A stretch of 34,024 bases of DNA from Bacteroides sp. (GTDB lineage: Bacteria; Bacteroidota; Bacteroidia; Bacteroidales; Marinifilaceae), in NCBI GenBank assembly GCA_021771575.1, contig JAETOX010000018.1, positions 1 to 34,024 on the forward strand, given 5' to 3'. The notes beneath the pieces were generated by a model that was given only the letters and a program-made list of their open reading frames with translations, made no database searches and was not told the DNA's origin. Shown piece by piece: positions 24,601-32,650 of this stretch. Each line of letters begins with the position of its first letter. Positions within the stretch are counted from its first letter, which is position 1. A program made the translations under genes and the position numbers.

Positions 24601-25206
24601 CCCCTTCACCAGTTTATAACCGACAAGCGTCGAATCGTTCTCTATCCGGATATTACTCCATGGACAACTTTGCCATAAGGTATGATTCAGATCCAATAAA
24701 ATAAACGAACTGTCCGATTCGGGATAAGTAAACTGTAGCATGCCACTCCGTACTCCAGCCGTCATTTCTGCTTTTGTTCCGTAATCCAGCAAATCCACTC
24801 CGTAATAATTAGGGCTGGCCCATTCCCGGTCATGGCTATAGCGCGAACGATAACCGGCTTCCGGATACTCATGCGTCCCGGGAGTAAAATGAATTTTCCC
24901 GGTTCCCGGCATGAAAAGGAAGTCTCCCAAATCCGGAATCCCCGTACCGCTCAGGTGAGTCAAACTAAAACCCAGCAAAGTATGGTGATCGTACTTATAT
25001 CCCGCAGCGGCATCGTAATAATCGAAATCCGTATCCGGACTGATCTGTATTCCCCCGAAAGGGATCTGTGAGCCGGGATAGGTATTCCCAAAACCGGAAG
25101 TTCCGACTAATGGCCGCACATAAGATATCAACGGTTGCTGGGCCTTTACGATCTCCATAAGCAGCAAAACCAGCAACCCGGTTTGTATCCATTTTATTAT
25201 TTTCAT
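21607..25206 (-). CDS. GH92 alpha-mannosidase fused to a complete TlpA-type thioredoxin module
   Basis: 1199 residues in one uninterrupted frame. After a type I signal peptide (about 1-23, MKIIKWIQTGLLVLLLMEIVKA) residues 25-750 form a full GH92 domain. Its conserved motifs are PLVGTSGFGNTYPG, SLTHLSGTGIPDLGD, EGFTLQYTWYVPHD (Glu550), WHGNEP (Glu610) and GNDDCGQMSAWY (Asp651-652). GH92 enzymes are calcium-dependent inverting exo-alpha-mannosidases. Residues about 755-1055 carry a DUF4369-like beta domain and helical region, then a thioredoxin fold follows with WCLPC at 1100-1104, SSIPRF (cis-Pro) and APRPSEKDQ. This second half is as long as a stand-alone TlpA protein and shares the RPS(D/E) C-terminal signature of those in locus 1. 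No lipobox, so probably periplasmic. It is the last gene of the operon, 89 bases after a second GH92 gene. The fusion is unfamiliar to me. Confidence 0.93.
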   Translation of the reverse strand: MKIIKWIQTGLLVLLLMEIVKAQQPLISYVRPLVGTSGFGNTYPGSQIPFGGIQISPDTDFDYYDAAAGYKYDHHTLLGFSLTHLSGTGIPDLGDFLFMPGTGKIHFTPGTHEYPEAGYRSRYSHDREWASPNYYGVDLLDYGTKAEMTAGVRSGMLQFTYPESDSSFILLDLNHTLWQSCPWSNIRIENDSTLVGYKLVKGWGPERHIYFSAVFSKPFRDFGIMQDTVPVVYNTKRFRSSLEAWGKDLRFWMRFPTRKGEIVTVKTAVSAVSTDGARLNIRELEGKTFASLKAEGEQLWEEQLSRFTIKGNQQQMETFYTSVYHAFLHPFIFQDADGRFRELDKNIGKAEGFTNYTVFSLWDTYRALHPLFNLVQREVNADVINSMLAHYDKSVENMLPIWSFYGNETWCMIGYHAVSVIADAIMKDVKGFDYERAYEAMKTTATNPNYDCLPEYTELGWVPFDKEKESVSKSLEYAYDDYCIAQVAKKLGKTDDYRFFIKRALSYKNLIDPETKFMRGRDSKGNWRTPFSPVAYQGPGSVHGWGDITEGFTLQYTWYVPHDIQGYIDEAGEDLLRKRLDSMFVTKMADDIPGAHDIQGRVGAYWHGNEPCHQILYIYNYLKQPWKCQEKVRYIMDTFYGNEPGALSGNDDCGQMSAWYIFNTMGFYPTAPSSNIYNLGSPGLAAVDMRMSNGKHIRVTTKNWSAKNVYVKEVYLNGKKYDKSYLTYEDIKNGADIHFVMSNRPNYKRGITEKAVPPSVSSYPLQMETEGVKISGSLKQFGLDRVEMNRDDIAAEVYNDKTIEIMLDSCGRFDLKLKLNQPAYYKVGQNILYLSPGDDLEIIFNRTTTKTTFQGKGADANRYLRLCGQLNGWDIGKIGQQLNEFGLPEQIMSFDIYCNKTDSLIDIRLQQLERLNGVTQEFKEIEHIRQKASRLIAYLDYFSVGRLSEYKDSPQVKLEKKKAFYQMQAALIEPLLEELCVSDRYLELSEVRQVLRECAETGVFHFSRSPVFTEFMSVLAKAKQLDQGLMLAEYRKFTDFSRRIRNEDLRSSFNAKLKQRVRLMEGRPAVDIPFRDIDGKEMRLSDFKGKVLYVDFWATWCLPCLAQLPDFEKLSEKYPDIQFIGISIDQKVDWWKKKLEKNGIPPHIKEFLADPYVVGEAWDISSIPRFLLIDENFRIINAFAPRPSEKDQIEPLLQR

Positions 25207-25295
25207 TTCATATTATTTTTACCGTTATCGTTTCCCCCCTGTCTGCTTCCTGATCTCCTTTTTCCATCTCTTCCTTATTCCGCTTCTCTTCTATT

Positions 25296-27614
25296 CTACC
25301 GGCTCATCGAATAAGGTTTTTGTTCTTCCGTAAACACTCTTTTCTTATTGGGTTGACTACCCATCTCAAAAAAGAGTTCGCCACCGTTACAGATTTCGCC
25401 ATGAGTCAGATAAGCTCTGTCCACCTCTTTCCCATTCAGTTTTACCGATTTTACATACCGGTTTACAGCACTCACTTTCGGAGCTCTGATCACCAAATCT
25501 TTTCCATTCTCCAGATGTACCACCATTTTTTTGAAATAGGGCGCTCCCAACACATACTGATCGGAACCCGGGCATACCGGATAGAATCCCATTGCCGAGA
25601 AAATATACCAGGCCGACATCTGTCCGCAATCATCATTACCACACAGCCCATCCATATCGTTGCGATACATCCGGTCCATGATCTCCCTCAAACGGTACTG
25701 GGTTTTCCAAGGTTGCGAGGTCCACATATACAGATATGGAATATGTTGACTGGGCTCGTTACCATGCACATAATTTCCCATCAATCCTTCCTGCGTAATA
25801 TCTTCCGTATTCTCATAATATTTGGCCGGCAATTCCATGGAAAACAGCGAATCCAAACGTCCGATAAACCGCTCGTCTCCTCCCATAAAGGCTTTCAGTC
25901 CGTTTACATCCTGAGGTACATAAAAAGAATAATTCCAGGAATTCCCTTCAATAAATCCCTGCCCATGCGTATCCAATATGTCGAAATTCTCTTTCATATG
26001 CCCGGCAGCATTCTTCGGTCGGATAAACCCAAGTTCCGGATCAACCAGATGCCGGTAAGCTGCCGCCCTTTTCAGATAAGCATCCGCCAACGGCTGGTCT
26101 CCCATCTTCCGGGCCATATTCGCAATTGCCCAGTCATCATATCCGTATTCCAGAGTCACCGATGCCGAGCTACCGCTTTTCTCCATCGGTACATACCCCA
26201 GTTCCATATATTCTTTCAATCCTTCCAGGTAAGGAACAGTAGAGGTGCTGACAACTGCCTCTAAAGCCAGTTTTTCATCCATAGGTATCCCCTTAACATA
26301 CGCGTCGGCAATCACAGAAACCCCATGATAACCGATCATACACCAGTTCTCATTGGCCATGTGCGACCAGATCGGTAACAAACCATGCACACTCTGTCGG
26401 TAATGGGTTAGAAAAGAAGCGATAATATCTTTACTACGTGAAGGATAAAACAAATTGAATAAAGGATGTAACGCCCGGTAAGTATCCCATACCGAAAATA
26501 CTGTGTAATTTGTAAATCCTTCCGCCCGATGAATTTCCTGATCTACGCCCCGGTAATAACCATTATGGTCCATATACACCGACGGATTGATCATTGTATG
26601 ATAGATCGAGGAATACATATTGCAAACCTGATCGTAATCCCCCTGCACATCGATAATACTCAGGGCCTTTTCCCATTTCTGCCCGGCCTGAACATATAAC
26701 TCGTCGAAACTTTTTCCGGCCGTTTCAGTCCGCAGATTCAGCAAGGCTCCCTGTGTACTTACCGGAGATAGAGCTACTTTTACCTCCAAGGGCTTTCCGT
26801 CCGAAAAATCAAAATCGAAATGAGCCACAACATTCCGGCCACCAATTTCCGGGAAATTATCATAAATATTAAATTTTCGCCACATACCGTTGTAAAGCAT
26901 CGGTTTCATCTCTTTATATCCATAAGTCCGGATCGGTTTCGAAAAAGCGATAGCGAAATAAGTATAATTTACCCGTGCCCAACCGTTGGTAATCCGATAA
27001 CCGGTCAGAAGTGTATCGTTTTCCACCCGCAAATTAGCCCAAAGCACTTTTCCGTCATAATTATAAATACCGTGCTTCAAATCCAGCAGGATATGTCCCT
27101 CTCCTACCGGGAAAGTATATTTGTGCACCCCGACCCGCTCGGTAGCCGTCAATTCGGCTTTTACCCCATAATCTTCCAATACGACGGAATAATATCCCGG
27201 CCAGGCCTTTTCCGTCTCATGCGAAAAACGGGATCGGTATCCTCCGTCAGGATTTCCGGCCGTCCCCGGGTTGAATTTTACAGGGCCGGTAACCGGCATG
27301 ATCAGAATATCCCCCAAATCCGAATGACCGGTTCCGTTAAAATGAGTATGGCTGAATCCTACGATTGAACTGTCCCGGTGTTGATAGCCGGCACAATATT
27401 CATATACCCGCGGTTGATATACTCCCTCGATATTGTGCGGAACGGTATCGGTATCCGGACTGAGCTGCACCAATCCATGAGGCACGCAAGGCCCGGGGAA
27501 AGTATGTCCCATCCCATTGGTTCCAATCAATGGGTCTACATAATCGATTTTCTTTTGACCGGTGACCGATAATCCGCCTATCAAGAACACCAATGTAAAT
27601 AAATAGTTGTTCAT
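25296..27614 (-). CDS. GH92 family exo-alpha-mannosidase
   Basis: 772 residues, the normal size for a stand-alone GH92 enzyme, with a type I signal peptide (about 1-19, MNNYLFTLVFLIGGLSVTG). Family motifs are intact: DPLIGTNGMGHTFPGP, SHTHFNGTGHSDLGD, IEGNSWNYSFYVPQD (Glu556), HGNEPSQH (Glu620) and GNDDCGQMSAWYIFSAMGFYP (Asp661-662). GH92 members remove terminal alpha-linked mannose (1,2; 1,3; 1,4 or 1,6) from N-glycans or yeast mannan; linkage cannot be read from sequence here. NYSFYVPQD differs from the more usual QYTWxVPHD kept by its fused neighbour, so the two enzymes may prefer different linkages. It lies 14 bases after the thioredoxin gene, in the same operon as a SusC/SusD pair. Confidence 0.95.
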   Translation of the reverse strand: MNNYLFTLVFLIGGLSVTGQKKIDYVDPLIGTNGMGHTFPGPCVPHGLVQLSPDTDTVPHNIEGVYQPRVYEYCAGYQHRDSSIVGFSHTHFNGTGHSDLGDILIMPVTGPVKFNPGTAGNPDGGYRSRFSHETEKAWPGYYSVVLEDYGVKAELTATERVGVHKYTFPVGEGHILLDLKHGIYNYDGKVLWANLRVENDTLLTGYRITNGWARVNYTYFAIAFSKPIRTYGYKEMKPMLYNGMWRKFNIYDNFPEIGGRNVVAHFDFDFSDGKPLEVKVALSPVSTQGALLNLRTETAGKSFDELYVQAGQKWEKALSIIDVQGDYDQVCNMYSSIYHTMINPSVYMDHNGYYRGVDQEIHRAEGFTNYTVFSVWDTYRALHPLFNLFYPSRSKDIIASFLTHYRQSVHGLLPIWSHMANENWCMIGYHGVSVIADAYVKGIPMDEKLALEAVVSTSTVPYLEGLKEYMELGYVPMEKSGSSASVTLEYGYDDWAIANMARKMGDQPLADAYLKRAAAYRHLVDPELGFIRPKNAAGHMKENFDILDTHGQGFIEGNSWNYSFYVPQDVNGLKAFMGGDERFIGRLDSLFSMELPAKYYENTEDITQEGLMGNYVHGNEPSQHIPYLYMWTSQPWKTQYRLREIMDRMYRNDMDGLCGNDDCGQMSAWYIFSAMGFYPVCPGSDQYVLGAPYFKKMVVHLENGKDLVIRAPKVSAVNRYVKSVKLNGKEVDRAYLTHGEICNGGELFFEMGSQPNKKRVFTEEQKPYSMSR

Positions 27615-27628
27615 TGCTCCTCTATGTT

Positions 27629-28723
27629 TCAGTTTTGTTCAGGGTATCGTTTTAAAAAATCCAAAACAAACCGGAAAGTATTCTTTGTTTTTTCTTCCTT
27701 GGCCTGTTCATATAGTTTTTCTCCCAAAGCGATATAGCGTTGTTTATCGGCTGCTGAAGCTTCTTTCATTATCCGCTCACAAAACTGAGGGTAAGGTATT
27801 TCCTTGGTTTTCAATTTCGGAAACTCCTGTTCACAAACTGCTATCAACAGTCTGCAATCTTCCTGTAAAGCTGCTTTTGCCACATTCACATACACCTGTA
27901 ATTCTTCGTCCGTATCCAACTTCAGGGCCGCCACCTTGCGTCCAAAAGCAGTAAGCTGCTTTTGAGTCAGCAGAGTTTCCTTTTCCGAAAGCACTTTCAA
28001 CAATTTTTCGGTATAACGCCTGTCGAGCTCCCGATTCACCTGTTCTTTACCAATTGTTTTACTGAAATGCTTGTGATTTTTCAGTAACCAGGCTTCATGG
28101 ACTGAACCTTCGGGAGTGAGCTTCGGATTACTAAAAATAAACCAATATCGCTCCTCAACTCTTTCCTTTTCACTCAAAGAACTCAATAATTCAGCAGCCA
28201 CTGTCTCTGCAGCAGGGTCATAATACCGAAGCAACATTTTCAGATAGTTTTCCATAAAATTCTGGTCCCGGTTTCCGGATTCATATTTCGCTTTGAAACT
28301 ACCATAGGCTTTCTCTTCATCAAAACTTTCTTCAATCCGCCCGATAATTTCATCTACACTATATCCTCCGATCACTTTATGTAATAACTTACCTTCGGCA
28401 TCCAATACTAAAAAAGTTGGATAAGCCCGCACTTCAAAACGTTTTCCCAATTCAGGCCCTTCTCCCTTTTCCATATCATATTTCACACAGACAAACTTCG
28501 GATTGAAATAATCTCCCGCCTTTTTCTGCGGAAACACATGTTGAGTCATCTTTTTACAAGGGCCACACCAAGAGGTATAACAATCCACGAATACATATTT
28601 TTGTTCACTCTTCGCCTTTGCCACTGCTTCCCGAAAACTCAAAGGTTCGAATCTCACCCCTTCCTGTGTAAAGCCAAGCGAGCTAACCCAAGTAAATACA
28701 ATAAAAAGAACTATACTTTTCAT
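27629..28723 (-). CDS. Secreted thioredoxin-fold protein with long helical C-terminus
   Basis: 364 residues with a type I signal peptide (about 1-20, MKSIVLFIVFTWVSSLGFTQ). A thioredoxin domain (about 25-140) has WCGPCKK with W53, C54 and C57, the VFVDCYTSWCGPCKKM context of the Thioredoxin_7/DsbD-gamma-like group and a cis-Pro in RAYPTFLVLD. About 220 residues follow that I do not recognise, mostly charged helices (YTEKLLKVLSEKETLL, EKLYEQAKEEKTK), possibly a TPR-like or protein-binding extension. It is likely a periplasmic reductase or disulfide exchanger. It lies between the PKD-like lipoprotein and the GH92 genes, so the operon encodes two separate thioredoxin folds of different types, this one and the one fused to the mannosidase. 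Confidence 0.92.
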   Translation of the reverse strand: MKSIVLFIVFTWVSSLGFTQEGVRFEPLSFREAVAKAKSEQKYVFVDCYTSWCGPCKKMTQHVFPQKKAGDYFNPKFVCVKYDMEKGEGPELGKRFEVRAYPTFLVLDAEGKLLHKVIGGYSVDEIIGRIEESFDEEKAYGSFKAKYESGNRDQNFMENYLKMLLRYYDPAAETVAAELLSSLSEKERVEERYWFIFSNPKLTPEGSVHEAWLLKNHKHFSKTIGKEQVNRELDRRYTEKLLKVLSEKETLLTQKQLTAFGRKVAALKLDTDEELQVYVNVAKAALQEDCRLLIAVCEQEFPKLKTKEIPYPQFCERIMKEASAADKQRYIALGEKLYEQAKEEKTKNTFRFVLDFLKRYPEQN

Positions 28724-28746
28724 ATTATTTTTAGCACATTAGTACA

Positions 28747-30294
28747 TTACAACACCGCTCTCCATGACATATTTTTCACTTTTGTCAATCCGGTCCAGGT
28801 AGCGGTCGGATCGGGAATCAATTCCACTTTATCGGGATTATTGCCCACATAATATTTCTGTAGAGTTCCACCGCTCACCGAATTATAGGTTGCGATAAAC
28901 AAAGCATCTTTACCCGGTTCTATCGTCAAATCGAATTTCAGCATGGAAATCTCACCCGTATTTGCCAAAGGGATCGCCTGTACCCGTTCATTACCCATAT
29001 CGTAATCATAAGCATACAAGGTGTTGTTCTTCACATAAAATAAAACCGACCTTGTAGATGAGAAGGCATAAAAATCAGCATTCAATACATCTGCCGCAAC
29101 ATCGGAAGCTATCCGATAACAGTTCTTAGCCGCTTCCTCCTTCACATAAAATTTATAAATAAAAGCATTGGTCCCATCTCCCATCAAAGCAAAAGAATTA
29201 CCGTCATATACCCACGTCTGAGCTTCGTTCCACGTATTTTCCCCATAAATCAACTTGCGTCCGGTACCTTTCTGATCCCAGGGGAAAGCATCGGAAGCTT
29301 TCTGTTGGATTGTATCCGAATTAATAGACAAAGCATTCCCTATTTTATAAAACCGATCAGTTTCTTCAGAATACCAGATAACTTTATTAAACGACTGAAC
29401 ACTGTAAAAAAGGTATTTGCTTGCAGGCAGATATTTATCCGGATCACTCAGCAAGCGGTTATACGGAGCGGAGTAGGTACCACTGGTCAACATAAACATC
29501 GTATAATACAAATAACCGTTATTACATACCATTGCCTGGTAACTGCCATCAATCGTCCCTTTTATATCTTTCTGTTCCGGAATGATATTAATGGGAACCA
29601 TCGGTTCGTCGAAATTACTTGTCAGCATATTTTCAAAAACATTTGTTTCAGACCCGGTCAATGTTTCCCTATCCAGATAATAAGAACCAGATTCGGTAAA
29701 TACCCAAACCTGCCGATAGCCTTCTGTATAATTGTTGCCGGTATGCAAAAAGGCAACCGGATCCTTCAATGCGGGTAATCCGCTATTTTTCAGGATATCC
29801 CGTATCACCACCGTATCGACTCCTGCCATAGAAATCATTTGTGCATCGGCATAGCCCTCCTGATCTTCCCCGATCAGCATAATCCCCCGGGAATAAGGAG
29901 TACCTACCGTCACGATAAAATGTTTTTTCCATTGCACATCGGTTATCCGGTCACGGACTTTAAAATACAAATCATACGTCCCCGGTTCCAGATTTACAGG
30001 ATAATTCAATACCCGTTCCGTAGAAATTGTATCCTTCACTTTGGTATTACCCTGCAAAAATACCACCCATAAATATTCAAAACGTTCGGTATTCTGATAA
30101 TCGCCATCCGTCATTCCTTTCAAGGCATTGTCTATCTTTAAGGTATCAACATTCAATAAAACGGTACGAACCGAATCGATCTGTTCGAATATAATCTCGT
30201 TGATATCATGATAATCGTAATTTCCTTCGTCCTCATAGCAGGAAATTACACTAAAAAGCATAACTCCTAAAAATATATAAATTATTCGTTTCAT
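28747..30294 (-). CDS. PKD-like family surface lipoprotein
   Basis: 515 residues from the ATG at 30294 (MKRIIYIFLGVMLFSVISCYEDEGNYDY, lipobox with Cys19). An in-frame ATG at 30357 would overlap the upstream stop at 30326 and hides the signal peptide, so it is rejected. The CYEDEGNYDYHDINEI opening and the PVNLEPGTYDLYFKVRD strand pattern (about 110-130) match the Bacteroidales PKD-like lipoproteins found beside SusC/SusD/DUF4843 genes. The remainder looks like a repeated beta structure (VWVFTESGSYYLD, KVIWYSEETDRFY, KNNTLYAYDYDMG), possibly propeller-like. The role is probably surface binding of the substrate. Co-transcribed with its neighbours. Confidence 0.87.
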   Translation of the reverse strand: MKRIIYIFLGVMLFSVISCYEDEGNYDYHDINEIIFEQIDSVRTVLLNVDTLKIDNALKGMTDGDYQNTERFEYLWVVFLQGNTKVKDTISTERVLNYPVNLEPGTYDLYFKVRDRITDVQWKKHFIVTVGTPYSRGIMLIGEDQEGYADAQMISMAGVDTVVIRDILKNSGLPALKDPVAFLHTGNNYTEGYRQVWVFTESGSYYLDRETLTGSETNVFENMLTSNFDEPMVPINIIPEQKDIKGTIDGSYQAMVCNNGYLYYTMFMLTSGTYSAPYNRLLSDPDKYLPASKYLFYSVQSFNKVIWYSEETDRFYKIGNALSINSDTIQQKASDAFPWDQKGTGRKLIYGENTWNEAQTWVYDGNSFALMGDGTNAFIYKFYVKEEAAKNCYRIASDVAADVLNADFYAFSSTRSVLFYVKNNTLYAYDYDMGNERVQAIPLANTGEISMLKFDLTIEPGKDALFIATYNSVSGGTLQKYYVGNNPDKVELIPDPTATWTGLTKVKNMSWRAVL

Positions 30295-30325
30295 AGTTCT
30301 ATTTTTATCGTGCAAAATCTGTTTA

Positions 30326-31132
30326 CTATTGAGGCAATGTTCCTTTCGGATACACACAACCGTTTACCCACATCAACGTTCCGTCTTCGTCCAATATTGG
30401 GTCATTATTATTATAAGCCTCATTTAATATCTTAGAAAATTGCTGAGCTATAATATATTGCTGTAAATAAGTTATTTTGGCCGGATTCTGAAAATCTTCA
30501 TAGGTATATCCGAACTCTTCACACATCAGAATCAGTTTTTTCGACGTAAACTGTCCGAATTCGAAATTGGCCCATTGGGACGGTTGCGCCATCACGTCGG
30601 TTATCAGGATTTTATGCATAGTAGCGTCAAATTGCTCGTAAACGACATCACCGTTCTGATACTTTTCCATTTTATTGAACTCATTGAAAGTCAATGAAAA
30701 ATAATCATTTGCTACCAATTTCAGTCCCAACACTACTGTATCCGTCTTCATCTCAGGCTGACGGTAAAGCAAAACCGGGACATAAGCACTACTGCTGTTC
30801 GCCTCCAGGATATACTCACTTGCAAGTACCCGGAAATCTACCCCTTCCCTCGCTGTAGTACTATCCGGGTTTACGACAACCTGGAAAGGACGCGGATAAT
30901 CTTTCTGAGGCCCGGTGATCATCACTTTAATCCGCACCATCAGCGTATCTTCGGTTATCCTTCCAAACTCCGCTGAGGTATACGGCATATATGGCCAATC
31001 ATTTTCCGATCCCCAGGAGTTACCACTTTGCACGGCAAAATAAATAGCTTCTTTTCCCTCATACGACATCAAATCCCGTTCACAGGCTGTACACAAGAAA
31101 AACAGAATTCCTATATATAACAATCTTTTCAT
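30326..31132 (-). CDS. DUF4843-type lipoprotein
   Basis: 268 residues. MKRLLYIGILFFLCTACERD is a lipoprotein signal with Cys17. The following YEGKEAIYFAVQSG, the Ig-like section TTAREGVDFRVLASEYILEANSSSAYVPVLLYR and the C-terminal WANFEFGQFTSKKLILMCE are typical of the DUF4843 family, which almost always accompanies SusC/SusD plus a PKD-like lipoprotein in Bacteroidales. It starts 11 bases after the susD-like stop. The molecular role is unknown; a surface accessory of the transporter is the usual guess. Confidence 0.87.
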   Translation of the reverse strand: MKRLLYIGILFFLCTACERDLMSYEGKEAIYFAVQSGNSWGSENDWPYMPYTSAEFGRITEDTLMVRIKVMITGPQKDYPRPFQVVVNPDSTTAREGVDFRVLASEYILEANSSSAYVPVLLYRQPEMKTDTVVLGLKLVANDYFSLTFNEFNKMEKYQNGDVVYEQFDATMHKILITDVMAQPSQWANFEFGQFTSKKLILMCEEFGYTYEDFQNPAKITYLQQYIIAQQFSKILNEAYNNNDPILDEDGTLMWVNGCVYPKGTLPQ

Positions 31133-31143
31133 AATTCGTCGTT

Positions 31144-32622
31144 TTAATTCGTTCTCATATCGGTTTCACTTTCCGGAAGCGGAACTACATAATCATTTAT
31201 ATTCATCACTTTAATCGGGCTGTCTTCTTCTCTCTCGAACCTACCGTTCGGAATCTGTTGCATAGCTTTTCGTTTATAAAAGAAAAACATTTGTCCTTCT
31301 CCCAAAAATTCCCGCCGGCATTCTTTTGTAATCTCTTCCATCAAAGTAGATTCCGTTACTGAAGAACTGGGACAATTTCTACTATTACGCACTTTATCCA
31401 AATAGTTTTTAGCCTTTGTAAAATCTTCGCAACACTCGGCAGCTATCAAATAAAGCTCACTTAACCGGATCAAAGGAATCATACAGCCGAAACTTGTTGA
31501 TTTTCCTTCCGGCACATCTTCATACTTACGATGATAACTGACAGTCTTGCCGGCATCGCTATAATTGGCCCAGATACCTCTCCGGTAATCATTCTCCGAA
31601 GCATAAAAAGAATACTCATTCCCTAATTCCAGATGTTTACCTGTAAAAGTATATATCTGATCTAAAGTCGGTAGGAACAATTTATCCTGAATTTCTTTTC
31701 CCCGGTAAGAATCATAAAGAGCAAACATCACTTCCGTCGAAAAAACCCGGTCGGGATTCGTAGCATCCTTTGCCGCCTCATTCGTCACAAAAGGAAATAT
31801 CTCTGCACCTTCCACTTGTACTTCTCCGATAATCCGTTCAGCAATAGCCAAAGCTTCACCTTTCCGTTGTCCCCATACATAAGCCCGCACCAACAAAGCC
31901 TGCACAGCATAATAGTTCAAACGGTATTGACGATAATACAAGGAGTTATCTCCCGAAATGTTCGCCTCATTACGCACACCTTCTGTCAAAATCGGATCTA
32001 CTTCTTTCAAAAAGTCCGCTGCTGTTTCCAGATCGCCTATAACCAAATTCAATACAGATTCGGCAGCAAGCAGGGAAGAAATATTGGCATCCGAATTCGT
32101 TACATACGGAATGCTCTCAACGGATTTCGAAGTTTCATCGTAAACCGGCCCGAATAAACGCAACAAATCCAGATGCAGCATAGCCCTCAGTGCTAAAGCT
32201 TCACCTTTATACAATCTGTAATAAACATCCGATAAAACCTCCTTCCGTTCTTCACATTTTTCGATAATAATATTACAATTCAATATCAACGCATAAGCTT
32301 TTTCCCAATAATCCTGAAAAATCTCTTTGACATCTTTGTATTCATAGTTATAATCACCGAGCAGGGAATTTAAATCAGTGCCACTACCATATTTATAATA
32401 CTGAGCCATCATATCGATCGCTCCTGCACTCATGTTCCGGCCATAAAGCGAACGATCGGCCAATCCTACATATATCCCATTGATAGCTTTTTCGAACCCA
32501 CGCCTGTCTTTGAAAAGCATATCCTCGTTCAGACGGTCGGAGGGCGTTATATCTATCCAGGAATTACAAGCACTGAAAACCAACAAGCATAAAAGCCAAC
32601 TGTATTTTATTTTCGTCTTCAT
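31144..32622 (-). CDS. SusD/RagB-family outer-membrane lipoprotein
   Basis: 492 residues. MKTKIKYSWLLCLLVFSACNSWIDITPSD carries the lipobox FSAC (Cys19) followed by the typical SusD start DITP. The body contains YRLYKGEALALRAMLHLDLLRLFGP and the C-terminal RLSELYLIAAECC and ECRREFLGEGQMFFFYKR segments characteristic of SusD proteins. It should form the lid of the SusC pore encoded just upstream (28-base gap). The operon's GH92 genes indicate an alpha-mannose-containing ligand. Confidence 0.95.
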   Translation of the reverse strand: MKTKIKYSWLLCLLVFSACNSWIDITPSDRLNEDMLFKDRRGFEKAINGIYVGLADRSLYGRNMSAGAIDMMAQYYKYGSGTDLNSLLGDYNYEYKDVKEIFQDYWEKAYALILNCNIIIEKCEERKEVLSDVYYRLYKGEALALRAMLHLDLLRLFGPVYDETSKSVESIPYVTNSDANISSLLAAESVLNLVIGDLETAADFLKEVDPILTEGVRNEANISGDNSLYYRQYRLNYYAVQALLVRAYVWGQRKGEALAIAERIIGEVQVEGAEIFPFVTNEAAKDATNPDRVFSTEVMFALYDSYRGKEIQDKLFLPTLDQIYTFTGKHLELGNEYSFYASENDYRRGIWANYSDAGKTVSYHRKYEDVPEGKSTSFGCMIPLIRLSELYLIAAECCEDFTKAKNYLDKVRNSRNCPSSSVTESTLMEEITKECRREFLGEGQMFFFYKRKAMQQIPNGRFEREEDSPIKVMNINDYVVPLPESETDMRTN

Positions 32623-32650
32623 ATCTCAATCTGTTAATATTACTTACATC

